Below are positions 24,931-33,151 of a DNA stretch of 64,000 nucleotides, piece after piece. The stretch spans positions 5,587,486 through 5,651,485 of the forward strand of contig NZ_CP022161.1 of NCBI RefSeq assembly GCF_002214185.1, read 5' to 3'. The notes under the pieces are model-generated. The model saw nothing but the letters and a program-made list of their open reading frames with translations, was not told the origin of the DNA and made no database searches. Positions within the stretch are counted from its first letter, which is position 1; every line of letters begins with the position of its first letter. Both the position numbers and the translations under genes were made by a program. The DNA is from Streptomyces capitiformicae (GTDB taxonomy: Bacteria > Actinomycetota > Actinomycetes > Streptomycetales > Streptomycetaceae).

Positions 24931-25991
24931 AGGCCACCCGGCGCACCGTACGCCTCGACCTCGCCGAGCCGTTGCGCATCTCCCGCTCCACCATGTCCGC
25001 ACGCGACGCGGTGTGGCTGACCGTCGAACACGACGGGCTGCACGGCCATGGCGAGGCCGTCACCAGCGTGTACTACGGACTCGACGCCGCCACCCTGGAA
25101 CGGCTCTTCGCCGCCGTCGCCGCGGAGCTCGTACGCTTCCCCGATCCCGAGAGCGCGCTGAAAGCCCTGCGGGACGGCAAGCTGGCCGGCCAGGAGACTC
25201 CCGCGGCCGTCACCGCCGCCGTCGACTCCGCGCTCCTCGACCTCGTCGGCAAGCGGGCGGGCAACCCCGTCCACCGGCTCCTGGGCACGGCGGCCTCACC
25301 GGTGGCGGCCACCGCGCGGACCATCGGCATCACCTCGCCGACGCGTGCGGCGGCCGAGGCCCGCCGGCTCGCCGCGCGCGGCTTCGCGGTCGTCAAGATC
25401 AAGGCCGGGGCCGCCGACCCCGAGGAGGACGTGGAGCGCGTACGGGTCGTCCGCGACGCCGCGCCCCGGGCCCGGCTGCTCCTCGACCCCAACGGCGCCT
25501 GGACGGCGGGACAGATGGACACCCTGCTGCCGCGCTTCGCGGAACTCGGCGTCGAGGCCGTCGAACAACCCCTCGCACCCGGCGATCCGGAGGCACTGGC
25601 GGCCCTCGCCGAGCGCTCGCCGTTGCCCGTCATCGCCGACGAGGACGCGGTGGACCTGGAGGACGTACGCCGGCTCGCGGGGCGTGTGCACGGCGTCAAC
25701 GTCAAGCTCGCCAAGTGCGGCGGCGTCCACGCGGCCCTGCGGATCGCCGAGTTGATCGAAGGCAGTGGGACCGAGCTGATGCTCGGGTGCCTCACCGCCA
25801 GCAGCCTCGGGCTGGCACCCGCCGTGCATCTCGCCGACCGCGCCCGCTGGGTCGATCTCGACGGGCATCTGCTGCTGGCCCACGACCCATGGACCGGCAT
25901 CGGGGGCGGCGACGGGTTCGTACAGACAAGTGACCTGCCCGGTCTGGGAGTTCGGCCGAGGAAGGAGGCGCTCCGTGCAGACGTGGCATGA
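24927..25991 (+). CDS. Dipeptide epimerase (enolase superfamily)
   Basis: Epimerises the alpha-carbon of one residue in a dipeptide, 354 residues from GTG 24927. The enolase fold is complete. The acid/base lysines are Lys157/Lys159 (VVKIKAG) on one face and Lys260/Lys263 (VKLAK) on the other. Mg ligands are Asp187 (LLDPNGAW), Glu213 (VEQPL) and Asp238 (IADED). Near the C-terminus WVDLDGHLLL contains the DxD motif that dipeptide epimerases use to bind the substrate amino group, which separates this from muconate cycloisomerase or OSB synthase. Next to an ATP-grasp ligase it argues for a dipeptide intermediate. It overlaps the MFS gene by 17 bp. Confidence 0.88.
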   Translation: MKATRRTVRLDLAEPLRISRSTMSARDAVWLTVEHDGLHGHGEAVTSVYYGLDAATLERLFAAVAAELVRFPDPESALKALRDGKLAGQETPAAVTAAVDSALLDLVGKRAGNPVHRLLGTAASPVAATARTIGITSPTRAAAEARRLAARGFAVVKIKAGAADPEEDVERVRVVRDAAPRARLLLDPNGAWTAGQMDTLLPRFAELGVEAVEQPLAPGDPEALAALAERSPLPVIADEDAVDLEDVRRLAGRVHGVNVKLAKCGGVHAALRIAELIEGSGTELMLGCLTASSLGLAPAVHLADRARWVDLDGHLLLAHDPWTGIGGGDGFVQTSDLPGLGVRPRKEALRADVA

Positions 25992-27237
25992 GATACGCAG
26001 CTTCCCGTTCGCCGTCCGCCTCCTGCTGGTCAACCAACTCGGCGTCAACATCGGCTTCTACCTCCTCATCCCCTACCTCGCCACCCACCTGACCGAGAAC
26101 CTGGGCATGTCGGCGGCGGTCGTCGGCGTCGTCCTCGGCGTCCGGAACCTCAGCCAGCAGGGCCTGTTCATCATCGGCGGGTCCGCCTCCGACCGGCTCG
26201 GGGCGCGCGGCGTCATCATCGCCGGGTGCGCGCTGCGGACCGTGGGGTTCGGATTGTTCGCTCTGGGCGACGGGCTGGCGGTGCTGCTGGCCGCGTCCGT
26301 GCTGAGCGGGCTCGCGGGTGCACTGTTCAACCCGGCCGTGCGGGCGTATCTCGCGCAGGAGGCCGGGGAGCGCAAGGCGGAGGCGTTCGCGCTGTTCAAC
26401 GTGTTCGCCACGACCGGTGCCCTGATCGGTCCGCTGCTGGGCAGTGTGCTGCTGCTCGTGGACTTCCGTACGTCCGCGCTCACAGCCGCCGGGATCTTCG
26501 CGGTCCTCACCGTCGCGCAGGCCCTGGTGCTGCCCGCCCGGAAGGTGGAGCCGAGCGGCAGCGGTGTCCTCGGGGACTGGCGCGAGGTGCTCGGCAACCG
26601 GGCCTTCCTGGCCTTCGCCCTCGCCATGGTCGGCATGTTCACCCTGGAGAACCAGCTGTACCTGCTGCTGCCTGCCGGGGCCCGCGAGGCCACCGGCTGG
26701 GACGGCGCCGCCGGTCTGGTCTTCCTCGTCGGAACCCTCGCCAACCTGGCACTTCAGCTGCGGATCACCAAGTCGCTCAAGTCCCGTGGGAACAGGGCAC
26801 GTTGGGTCGCCGTCGGGCTCGCCGTCACGGGAGTGGCGTTCCTGCCGGCGGCCCTGGTGGGGGGCGCCGGGTCCGCCGGGTGGCTCGACGCCGTACCCGT
26901 CCTGCTCGGCGCGCTGCTGCTCTACCTGGGGCTCATGGTCGCCTCGCCGTTCGTCATGGAGCTGATCCCCCGCTTCGGCCGGCCGGAGCTGACCGGCACG
27001 TACTTCGGGATCTTCTACGTCGTCTCCGGCATCGCCGCGGCCGTCGGGAACACCGTCGTCGGGTGGGCCATGGACGCCGGGGAGCGCGGCGGCCACGCCT
27101 GGCTGCCGTGGGCGTGCTGCGCCCTGTTCGGCCTGGCCTCAGCGGGCGGGGTGGCCCTGCTGCACCGGCTCGGCGCGCTGCCCGCGGATCCGGCTCCGGT
27201 CGCGCCCGCTCCCGCCGGTGAGAGGAGCAGCGCATGA
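25975..27237 (+). CDS. MFS transporter, probable metallophore exporter
   Basis: 420 residues with about 12 hydrophobic helices, from GTG 25975 (GAAGGAGG 6 bases upstream). The loop 2-3 motif is GGSASDRLGARGV, and the N-terminal NQLGVNIGFYLLIPYLATHL and GPLLGSVLLL fit the DHA1/multidrug class. In metallophore systems such as staphylopine an MFS protein (CntE) exports the ligand before metal capture. The position between biosynthetic and import genes supports the same role here. Stop and next start overlap (ATGA). Confidence 0.9.
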   Translation: MQTWHEIRSFPFAVRLLLVNQLGVNIGFYLLIPYLATHLTENLGMSAAVVGVVLGVRNLSQQGLFIIGGSASDRLGARGVIIAGCALRTVGFGLFALGDGLAVLLAASVLSGLAGALFNPAVRAYLAQEAGERKAEAFALFNVFATTGALIGPLLGSVLLLVDFRTSALTAAGIFAVLTVAQALVLPARKVEPSGSGVLGDWREVLGNRAFLAFALAMVGMFTLENQLYLLLPAGAREATGWDGAAGLVFLVGTLANLALQLRITKSLKSRGNRARWVAVGLAVTGVAFLPAALVGGAGSAGWLDAVPVLLGALLLYLGLMVASPFVMELIPRFGRPELTGTYFGIFYVVSGIAAAVGNTVVGWAMDAGERGGHAWLPWACCALFGLASAGGVALLHRLGALPADPAPVAPAPAGERSSA

Positions 27238-28025
27238 CGACCGGCAACCTCCTCACCGACAACCCCGAGCTGTACGAGGCCCGCTTCCCTGACCCCGACC
27301 GGCTCGCCGGACGCTGGGCCGAGGACTGTCTGCGCCGCCACGGGGCCGGGCCGCGGGTGCTGGACATGGGGTGCGGCACCGGCCGCGACGCCGCCCATCT
27401 GCACGGCGCCGGCCGTACGGTGACGGGCGCCGACCTGTCCGAGGCGATGCTGGCCCACGCCCGGGCCCGGCACCCCGGACCGGCGTACGTCCGGGCCGAC
27501 CTGCACGGCTTCGACCTGGGCCGGGCCGCCTTCGACGCGGTCGTCTGCCTGGACAGCTCCCTGCTGTACTGCCACACCGACGACCAGCTCGACGGCTTCC
27601 TCGCCTCCTGCCACCACGCGCTCGCCCCCGGCGGGCTGCTGGTCGCGGAGATGCGCAACGGCGCCTACTTCCTGGGCCGCACCGACCTGCTCGACACCCC
27701 GACCGTCAACGCCTTCACCTGGCAGGGCACCGCCTACCGGTCCACCACCACCCTGACCGTCGACCGCACCGCCCAACTCCTGCGCCGTACCCGCGTCTGG
27801 ACGTCGGACGACGGATTACCGGCGAGCGAACAACGGTCCGCCTGGCGGCTGTTGTTCCCGCTGGAGCTGCGCCACGTCCTCGCCGTGCACGGCTTCGAGG
27901 TCCTGGAGCTGCACGACGGTCCGGGCCCGCGTACCGAACCGCCCTGGCAGGAGGGCGAGTTGCCCGGCCGGGTGACCGATGCCGACCGACTGCACCTCGT
28001 CGCGCGCCTGCGCACCACCCTCTGA
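27234..28025 (+). CDS. Class I SAM-dependent methyltransferase, with a TTA codon
   Basis: 263 residues, ATG 27234 overlapping the MFS stop. The methyltransferase Rossmann fold is shown by motif I VLDMGCGTGRDAAHL (residues about 42-56), an acidic residue at the end of strand 2 (VTGADLSEAML), and FDAVVCLDSSLLYC at strand 4. It would transfer a methyl to N or O of the metallophore. One TTA codon (27816-27818, in GLPASEQ) makes the operon partly dependent on the bldA leucyl-tRNA, so production is likely delayed to late growth. The substrate is unknown. Confidence 0.88.
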   Translation: MTTGNLLTDNPELYEARFPDPDRLAGRWAEDCLRRHGAGPRVLDMGCGTGRDAAHLHGAGRTVTGADLSEAMLAHARARHPGPAYVRADLHGFDLGRAAFDAVVCLDSSLLYCHTDDQLDGFLASCHHALAPGGLLVAEMRNGAYFLGRTDLLDTPTVNAFTWQGTAYRSTTTLTVDRTAQLLRRTRVWTSDDGLPASEQRSAWRLLFPLELRHVLAVHGFEVLELHDGPGPRTEPPWQEGELPGRVTDADRLHLVARLRTTL

Positions 28026-28050
28026 TCCATCACACCCCAAAGGGACTGTC

Positions 28051-29631
28051 ATGTACGACGAACGCTTTTCCGGGCTGCGCCGACGCGGCTTCCTCACCGC
28101 CACCACCGGGGCCGCCGCCCTCGCCCTCGTCGGCTGCGGCGGCACGGAGAACACGGCCGACCAGAGCGGCGGCGACGGCACGCCCCGGCGCGGCGGACGG
28201 CTGCGTGCCGCGTTCGCGGGCGGCGGTGCCAGCGAGACCCTCGACCCGCACCTGGCCAACCTGTTCGCCGATGTCGCCCGCGCCAAGGCGCTGTTCGACA
28301 AGCTGGCCGACTACGGCGCCGATCTGTCCGCGCAGCCGCGCCTCGCCACGAAGTGGGAGCCGAACAAGGCGCTGGACCGCTGGCAGGTCACCCTGCGGGA
28401 GGCCACCTTCCACGACGGCAAGCCGGTCACCGCGAAGGACGTGCTCTACAGCTATCGCCGGATCGCCGATCCCGAGAAGGCGTTCCGCGCCAAGGCGTCC
28501 CTGGAGCCCATCGACCTCGACGCGAGCCGGGCCACCGGTGAGCGGAGCATCGAGTTCGTGCTCAAGCGGCCGACAGCCGAATTCCCCAACGTGCTGGCCG
28601 CGTTCGGGGCGTACATCGTCCCGGAGAACGCCGGGGAGAACGCCTCCGACTTCGACCAGAAGCCGATCGGCTCCGGCCCCTTCCGTTTTGTGTCCTTCTC
28701 CCCCGGCCGCTCGGCGGTCTTCCGCCGCCACGACGCGTACTGGGAGGGCGCCCCGCACCTCGACGAGCTCGAATTCGTCGTCGCCAACGAGGAGTCGGCC
28801 CGCGTCAACGCGCTCCTCGGCGGCCAGGTCGAGTACGCCCACGAGCTGAATCCGACGACCGCGCGCGCTCATGAGGGCAAGGGGCAGATCGAGATCGTCC
28901 GGCTGCGGGGCAGTGCCATGCAGGCGTTCTGCATGAAGACTGATCGGGCGCCCTTCGACGACAAGCGGGTACGGGAGGCGTTCTTCCTCATCGCCGACCG
29001 CCAGGAACTCGTCGACGGCGCGCTCTCCGGGGCGGGCGTGGTCGGCAACGACCTGTTCGGCAAGGGCTACGAGTACTACGCCGCCGATCTCCCGCAGCGC
29101 GAGCAGGACCTCGACCGCGCCAAGGCCCTGCTGAAGCAGGCCGGTGCCGAGAAGCTGAAGGTCACGCTGGACACGTCGGCCGTCGCCGCCGGATTCACCG
29201 AGGCGGCCGGCATCTTCCGCGACCAGGCAGCGAAGGCCGGTGTCACGATCGACGTGAGGATGGGCAGCAAGGACTCGTACTGGGCCGACATCCTCGACGG
29301 CGGCACCCTGGCCTGCTACCGCTCCGGCGCCATGCCCATCGAGGCGCACATCTCGCAGCGCCTCCTCACGGACTCCACCACCAACGCCACCCACTGGAAG
29401 CACAAGGACTTCGACGCGCTGTACCAGCAGGCGCAGTCCACCCGGGACAAGACGGAGCGGGCCGCCGTCTACGAGCGCATGCAGCGCCGGCTGTACGCGG
29501 AGGGCGGCTTCCTGATCTGGGGGTTCGCCGACTGGATTCTCGGAACGGCCCGCAAGGTGAAGGGAGTCGAGACCAAGGCCCCCGCCAACACGCTCGACTG
29601 GGCGCGCTTCGACAAGGTGTGGCTCGCGTGA
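28051..29631 (+). CDS. ABC substrate-binding lipoprotein (SBP_bac_5: peptide/nickel type)
   Basis: Extracytoplasmic receptor of an Opp/Nik-type importer, 526 residues. ATG 28051 has AAGGGA upstream, 25 bp after the methyltransferase stop. The N-terminus has twin arginines (GLRRRGFLTA) and a lipobox ending in Cys29 (LALVGC), so it is a lipoprotein, possibly Tat-exported. The body has the family features LDPHLANLFADVARAK, KPVTAKDVLYSYRRI and GSGPFRF. This class imports peptides, nickel and opine-type metallophores (CntA). In context it should recognise the metal-loaded product of the upstream genes. Confidence 0.93.
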   Translation: MYDERFSGLRRRGFLTATTGAAALALVGCGGTENTADQSGGDGTPRRGGRLRAAFAGGGASETLDPHLANLFADVARAKALFDKLADYGADLSAQPRLATKWEPNKALDRWQVTLREATFHDGKPVTAKDVLYSYRRIADPEKAFRAKASLEPIDLDASRATGERSIEFVLKRPTAEFPNVLAAFGAYIVPENAGENASDFDQKPIGSGPFRFVSFSPGRSAVFRRHDAYWEGAPHLDELEFVVANEESARVNALLGGQVEYAHELNPTTARAHEGKGQIEIVRLRGSAMQAFCMKTDRAPFDDKRVREAFFLIADRQELVDGALSGAGVVGNDLFGKGYEYYAADLPQREQDLDRAKALLKQAGAEKLKVTLDTSAVAAGFTEAAGIFRDQAAKAGVTIDVRMGSKDSYWADILDGGTLACYRSGAMPIEAHISQRLLTDSTTNATHWKHKDFDALYQQAQSTRDKTERAAVYERMQRRLYAEGGFLIWGFADWILGTARKVKGVETKAPANTLDWARFDKVWLA

Positions 29632-30581
29632 GCGGTCTTCGCTCCTTCGTCGCCCGGCGGCTGATCCTCGGTGTCGCGCAGACCGTGGCCGTGGTGCTGC
29701 TCGTCTTCGCGCTCACCGAGGCGCTGCCGGGCGACGCCGCGGTTGCCCTCGCCGGGGACCAGCCCGACCCGGCGCGTATCGCCGCCATCCGCGAGGCGAT
29801 GCATCTGGACCGGCCGGTGCACGAGCGGCTGGCCGACTGGGCGACCGGGCTGCTGCACGGTGACTTCGGTACCTCCCTGGCCTCCGGCCGCCCGGTCGGC
29901 CAGTACATCGCCGACGGCTTCGGGCCGACCCTGCTGCTGGCGGCGCTCACCGTGGCGCTGCTCGTGCCGATCGGCTTCGGGCTCGGCGTGCTGGCCGCCC
30001 GGCACGAGGGCGGGTTCGTCGACCGCCTGGTCAGTTCCGTCACGCTGGCCGTGTACGCGGTTCCCGAGTTCGCCCTCGGAGTGCTGCTGGTGACCGTGTT
30101 CGCACTGAAACTGGGCTGGCTGCCGCCGACCGCCGTCGGCTACGGCACCGATCTGCTCGCCCATCCGGCCGCGCTGGTCCTGCCCGTCCTCGTCCTGCTG
30201 TCCCGGCCGGTCTGCTCCCTGGTCCGCCTCGTGCGCGCCGGCATGGTCGACGCCCTCGCCTCCCCGTACGTCGCCCACGCCCGCCGGTACGGCGTCGCGG
30301 ACGCCCGGGTCCGCTACCTGCACGCGCTCCCGGGCGCCGTCGCCCCCGCCGCCCAGCAACTCGCCCGCACCATCGACTGGTTGCTGTGCGGCGTCATCGT
30401 CGTGGAGGCCCTCTACGTGATCCCCGGACTCGGCACCGTCCTCCTCAACGCCGTCGCCGAACGCGACGTACCCGTCGTCCAGGGCCTCGCCGTGGTGTTC
30501 GGCGTCCTCACGGTCGTCCTCAACCTGGGCGCCGATGTGGTGGCCCGGCGCTTCGCGCCCCGGGCGGGGGTGGCGGCGTGA
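29628..30581 (+). CDS. ABC transporter permease 1 (DppB/NikB type)
   Basis: 317 residues from GTG 29628, overlapping the binding-protein stop (GTGA). About six membrane helices. The DppB/NikB pattern is clear: ARRLILGVAQTVAVVLLVF at the start, EALPGDAA in the first periplasmic loop and ARRYGVADARVRYLHALPG before the last helices. The EAA motif region contacts the fused ATPase. Forms the membrane channel with permease 2. Confidence 0.93.
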   Translation: MSGLRSFVARRLILGVAQTVAVVLLVFALTEALPGDAAVALAGDQPDPARIAAIREAMHLDRPVHERLADWATGLLHGDFGTSLASGRPVGQYIADGFGPTLLLAALTVALLVPIGFGLGVLAARHEGGFVDRLVSSVTLAVYAVPEFALGVLLVTVFALKLGWLPPTAVGYGTDLLAHPAALVLPVLVLLSRPVCSLVRLVRAGMVDALASPYVAHARRYGVADARVRYLHALPGAVAPAAQQLARTIDWLLCGVIVVEALYVIPGLGTVLLNAVAERDVPVVQGLAVVFGVLTVVLNLGADVVARRFAPRAGVAA

Positions 30582-31441
30582 CGACCGGCACGGTCACGGA
30601 GACCGGCACGGCCACCGCTGCCGGGCGACGGCTCACGGGCCGTTTCGCGCTCGGCGTCACGATCATCGCCGTACCCCTCGTCCTCGCCCTGCTGGGGCCG
30701 GTGTTCGCGGGTGAACCCGGCCCACGGACGACCTCCTTCACGCTCGGCGGGGGGCACTGGCTCGGCACGGACTTCGTGGGCCGGGACGTATGGCGGCAGG
30801 TACTGCACGGCGGTCGGCCTGTCGTGCTCACCGCGCTCGGCGCCGGTGCGCTGGCCTACCTCGTCGCACTGCCGGTCGGTCTGGCCGCCGCGCTGACGCA
30901 TCGGCGCCTGCTGGAGGAGTTGCTGATGCGGCCCCTCGACGTGCTGATCGCCGTACCGTCGCTGCTGCTGATCCTGCTGGTCGCCTCGGTGTTCTCCCCC
31001 GGTGCCGTCGGCCTCGCCCTCCTCGTGGCCCTGATCAATGTGCCGGACGCGGCACGCCTGGTGCGGGCCGCCGCCACGGAGGCCGCCGCCCGGCCGGTCG
31101 TGGAGGCGCTGCGGCTCCAGGGCGAGAGCTGGTGGCGTGTGGCCATCGGTTGCGTGGGCCGCGCCATCCTGCGCACCCTGGTCGCCGACGCCGGCACCCG
31201 GCTGACCGGTGTGCTGTACCTGGTCGCCACGGCCGCGTTCCTCGGCGTCGGGGTCGCGCCGGACGCCGCCGACTGGGCGGTGATGGTCGACCGCAACCGT
31301 ACGGGCCTGTTCGTGCAGCCGTGGGCCGTTGTCGTACCCGCGCTGCTGATCGTCGCCCTCACCACCGGCACCAACCTCCTCTTCGACGCCGCACTGGAGA
31401 AGCCCGGCGGGCGCCGGGGACGGAAGGAACGACGGGCGTGA
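30578..31441 (+). CDS. ABC transporter permease 2 (DppC/NikC type)
   Basis: 287 residues from GTG 30578, overlapping the permease 1 stop (GTGA). The N-terminus begins with a helix, followed by the DppC/NikC signature HWLGTDFVGRDVW. The coupling-loop region reads TEAAARPVVEALRLQGESW, and the C-terminal hydrophobic PWAVVVPALLIVALTTGTNL and a basic tail follow. The EAA-type region is a little degenerate, as in many NikC proteins. Stop overlaps the ATPase start (GTGA). Confidence 0.92.
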   Translation: MTTGTVTETGTATAAGRRLTGRFALGVTIIAVPLVLALLGPVFAGEPGPRTTSFTLGGGHWLGTDFVGRDVWRQVLHGGRPVVLTALGAGALAYLVALPVGLAAALTHRRLLEELLMRPLDVLIAVPSLLLILLVASVFSPGAVGLALLVALINVPDAARLVRAAATEAAARPVVEALRLQGESWWRVAIGCVGRAILRTLVADAGTRLTGVLYLVATAAFLGVGVAPDAADWAVMVDRNRTGLFVQPWAVVVPALLIVALTTGTNLLFDAALEKPGGRRGRKERRA

Positions 31442-33033
31442 CGCAGCAGAACGACAGCGCCGGCCGGGATGCCGTGGAAGCGGGACCCGTGGCCGAGATC
31501 GCGGACCTGCGGGTCGAGGTCGGTGGTCGGGCGATCGTCGACGGGGTGAGCCTGAGGGTGCTGCCCGGCAAGGTCACCGCGCTGGTGGGCGCCTCGGGCA
31601 GCGGCAAGACCACGACCGGGCTGGCCCTTCTGGGCGAGTATCCGCCCGGCGCCCACGTGACCGGCGATGTCCGCGTGGCATCCGAGGACCTGGTCGGCTA
31701 TGTGCCGCAGCACCCGGCGGCCGTCCTCAACCCCGCCCGCCGTGTCACCGCGCTCCTCACCGACATCGCCCGCACCCACGTGCGCCATCTGCCCCTCAGA
31801 CAGCGCCGGGCGGCGGCCCGCGCGAGCGTCCTGCAAGCTCTCACAGATGCCCAACTCCCTGACGCCGAGGGCCTGTTGCGCCGTTATCCGCACCAGATCT
31901 CCGGCGGACAACAGCAGCGTGTCGTCCTCGCCCAGGCTCTCCTGCTCGGTGCCCGCGTCATCGTCGCCGACGAGCCCACCACGGGCCAGGACGCCCTGAC
32001 CAAGAGCCGTATCGTCGACGAGTTGGCGGCGGTCGCGGCACGCGGCATCGCGGTCGTCCTGCTCAGCCATGATCTCGACGTGGTGCGGGCGCTCGCAGAC
32101 GAGGTCCACGTGATGCGGGAAGGCCGCGTCGTGGAGTCGGGTCCGGCACAAAGACTGTGGCTCGCCCCCCAGCATGAGTGGACCCTCCAACTCCTCGACG
32201 CCCGGCCGTCGTCCGCCGAAGCGGGCGACCGGCCCGACCCGGCGCCCACCGAGCCCGTACTGCGCGTACGCGACCTCACCGCCCGCCACCGCGACGGCGC
32301 ACGCGGCACCACCGTGGCCGTGCGCGCACCCGAACTCGCCCTGCACGCCGGGGAATGCCTGGCCGTCGTCGGCCGCTCGGGCAGCGGCAAGACCACCCTC
32401 GCCCGATGCCTCGCCGGGCTCCACCGCGACCACGAGGGCGAGGTCCTCCTCGACGGCGCTGCCCTGCCACGCAGCCTGCGCGACCGCAGCCGGGGGCAGT
32501 TGGCGGCCGTGCAGTACGTCTTCCAGGACGCACGCGCCTCCTTCGACGAGCACCGCCCGATCCTGCACCAGGTCGCCCGCACGGCGGTCCGGCTGCGCGG
32601 CGCCGACGACCGTGCGGCCGCGTCCGAGGCGCTGATCACGCTCAGGCGTCTCGGTCTCTCCGAGGAACTGGTACACCGGCACCCCGCGCAGCTCTCCGGC
32701 GGCGAACTCCAGCGCGCCGCCCTGGCCCGCGCCCTCCTCGCGCGGCCCCGGGTGCTCGTCTGTGACGAGATCACCTCCGGGCTCGACACGGTGACCCGCA
32801 GGGGCATCCTCGACGTCCTCCTGTCGTTGCTCCGCGACCGTGACGACCTGTCGCTGGTGCTGATCACCCACGACCTGGACACAGCGGCCGTCGCCCATCG
32901 CATCGCCGTCCTGGACGCCGGGGAACTCGTCGAACAGGGCCCTGCGCAAAGGATCCTGACGGCTCCCGAGCATCCGTTCACGGCATCGCTCATGGCGACG
33001 ACGGCACGACTGGGGGCGAGCGCGCGGTCCTGA
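31438..33033 (+). CDS. Fused double ABC ATPase (DppD-DppF / NikD-NikE type)
   Basis: 531 residues from GTG 31438, overlapping the permease 2 stop. Two complete nucleotide-binding domains. The first has Walker A GASGSGKTT, signature ISGGQQQRVVLAQ and Walker B VIVADEPTTGQD. The second has Walker A GRSGSGKTT, signature LSGGELQRAALARA and Walker B VLVCDEITSGLD. Both have the switch histidine (LLSHDLD, LITHDLD). Opp/Nik importers normally use two separate ATPases. The fusion keeps all motifs and completes the import machinery. No gene lies between it and the kinase gene (33152). Confidence 0.94.
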   Translation: MTQQNDSAGRDAVEAGPVAEIADLRVEVGGRAIVDGVSLRVLPGKVTALVGASGSGKTTTGLALLGEYPPGAHVTGDVRVASEDLVGYVPQHPAAVLNPARRVTALLTDIARTHVRHLPLRQRRAAARASVLQALTDAQLPDAEGLLRRYPHQISGGQQQRVVLAQALLLGARVIVADEPTTGQDALTKSRIVDELAAVAARGIAVVLLSHDLDVVRALADEVHVMREGRVVESGPAQRLWLAPQHEWTLQLLDARPSSAEAGDRPDPAPTEPVLRVRDLTARHRDGARGTTVAVRAPELALHAGECLAVVGRSGSGKTTLARCLAGLHRDHEGEVLLDGAALPRSLRDRSRGQLAAVQYVFQDARASFDEHRPILHQVARTAVRLRGADDRAAASEALITLRRLGLSEELVHRHPAQLSGGELQRAALARALLARPRVLVCDEITSGLDTVTRRGILDVLLSLLRDRDDLSLVLITHDLDTAAVAHRIAVLDAGELVEQGPAQRILTAPEHPFTASLMATTARLGASARS

Positions 33034-33151
33034 TGGGGACGTCTGATGCAGGCTCAGGGCAGAAGCTGCGAACTGATCGCCACACGCAGTAGTTTCGGTC
33101 ACGCACGCGGCCGGGCGGGTGCGCGCGTCATGCACCGGGTAAGGGGGATCT

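Noticed and set aside
21741..25991. NRPS or NIS siderophore synthesis
   Set aside because: No adenylation/condensation domains or IucA/IucC-type proteins are seen; ligation would be by an ATP-grasp enzyme.
21741..33033. EDDS (aes) zincophore cluster
   Set aside because: As I recall, EDDS synthesis uses a lyase-type and amino-dehydrogenase-type set that is missing here, and this cluster has an ATP-grasp ligase, epimerase and methyltransferase.
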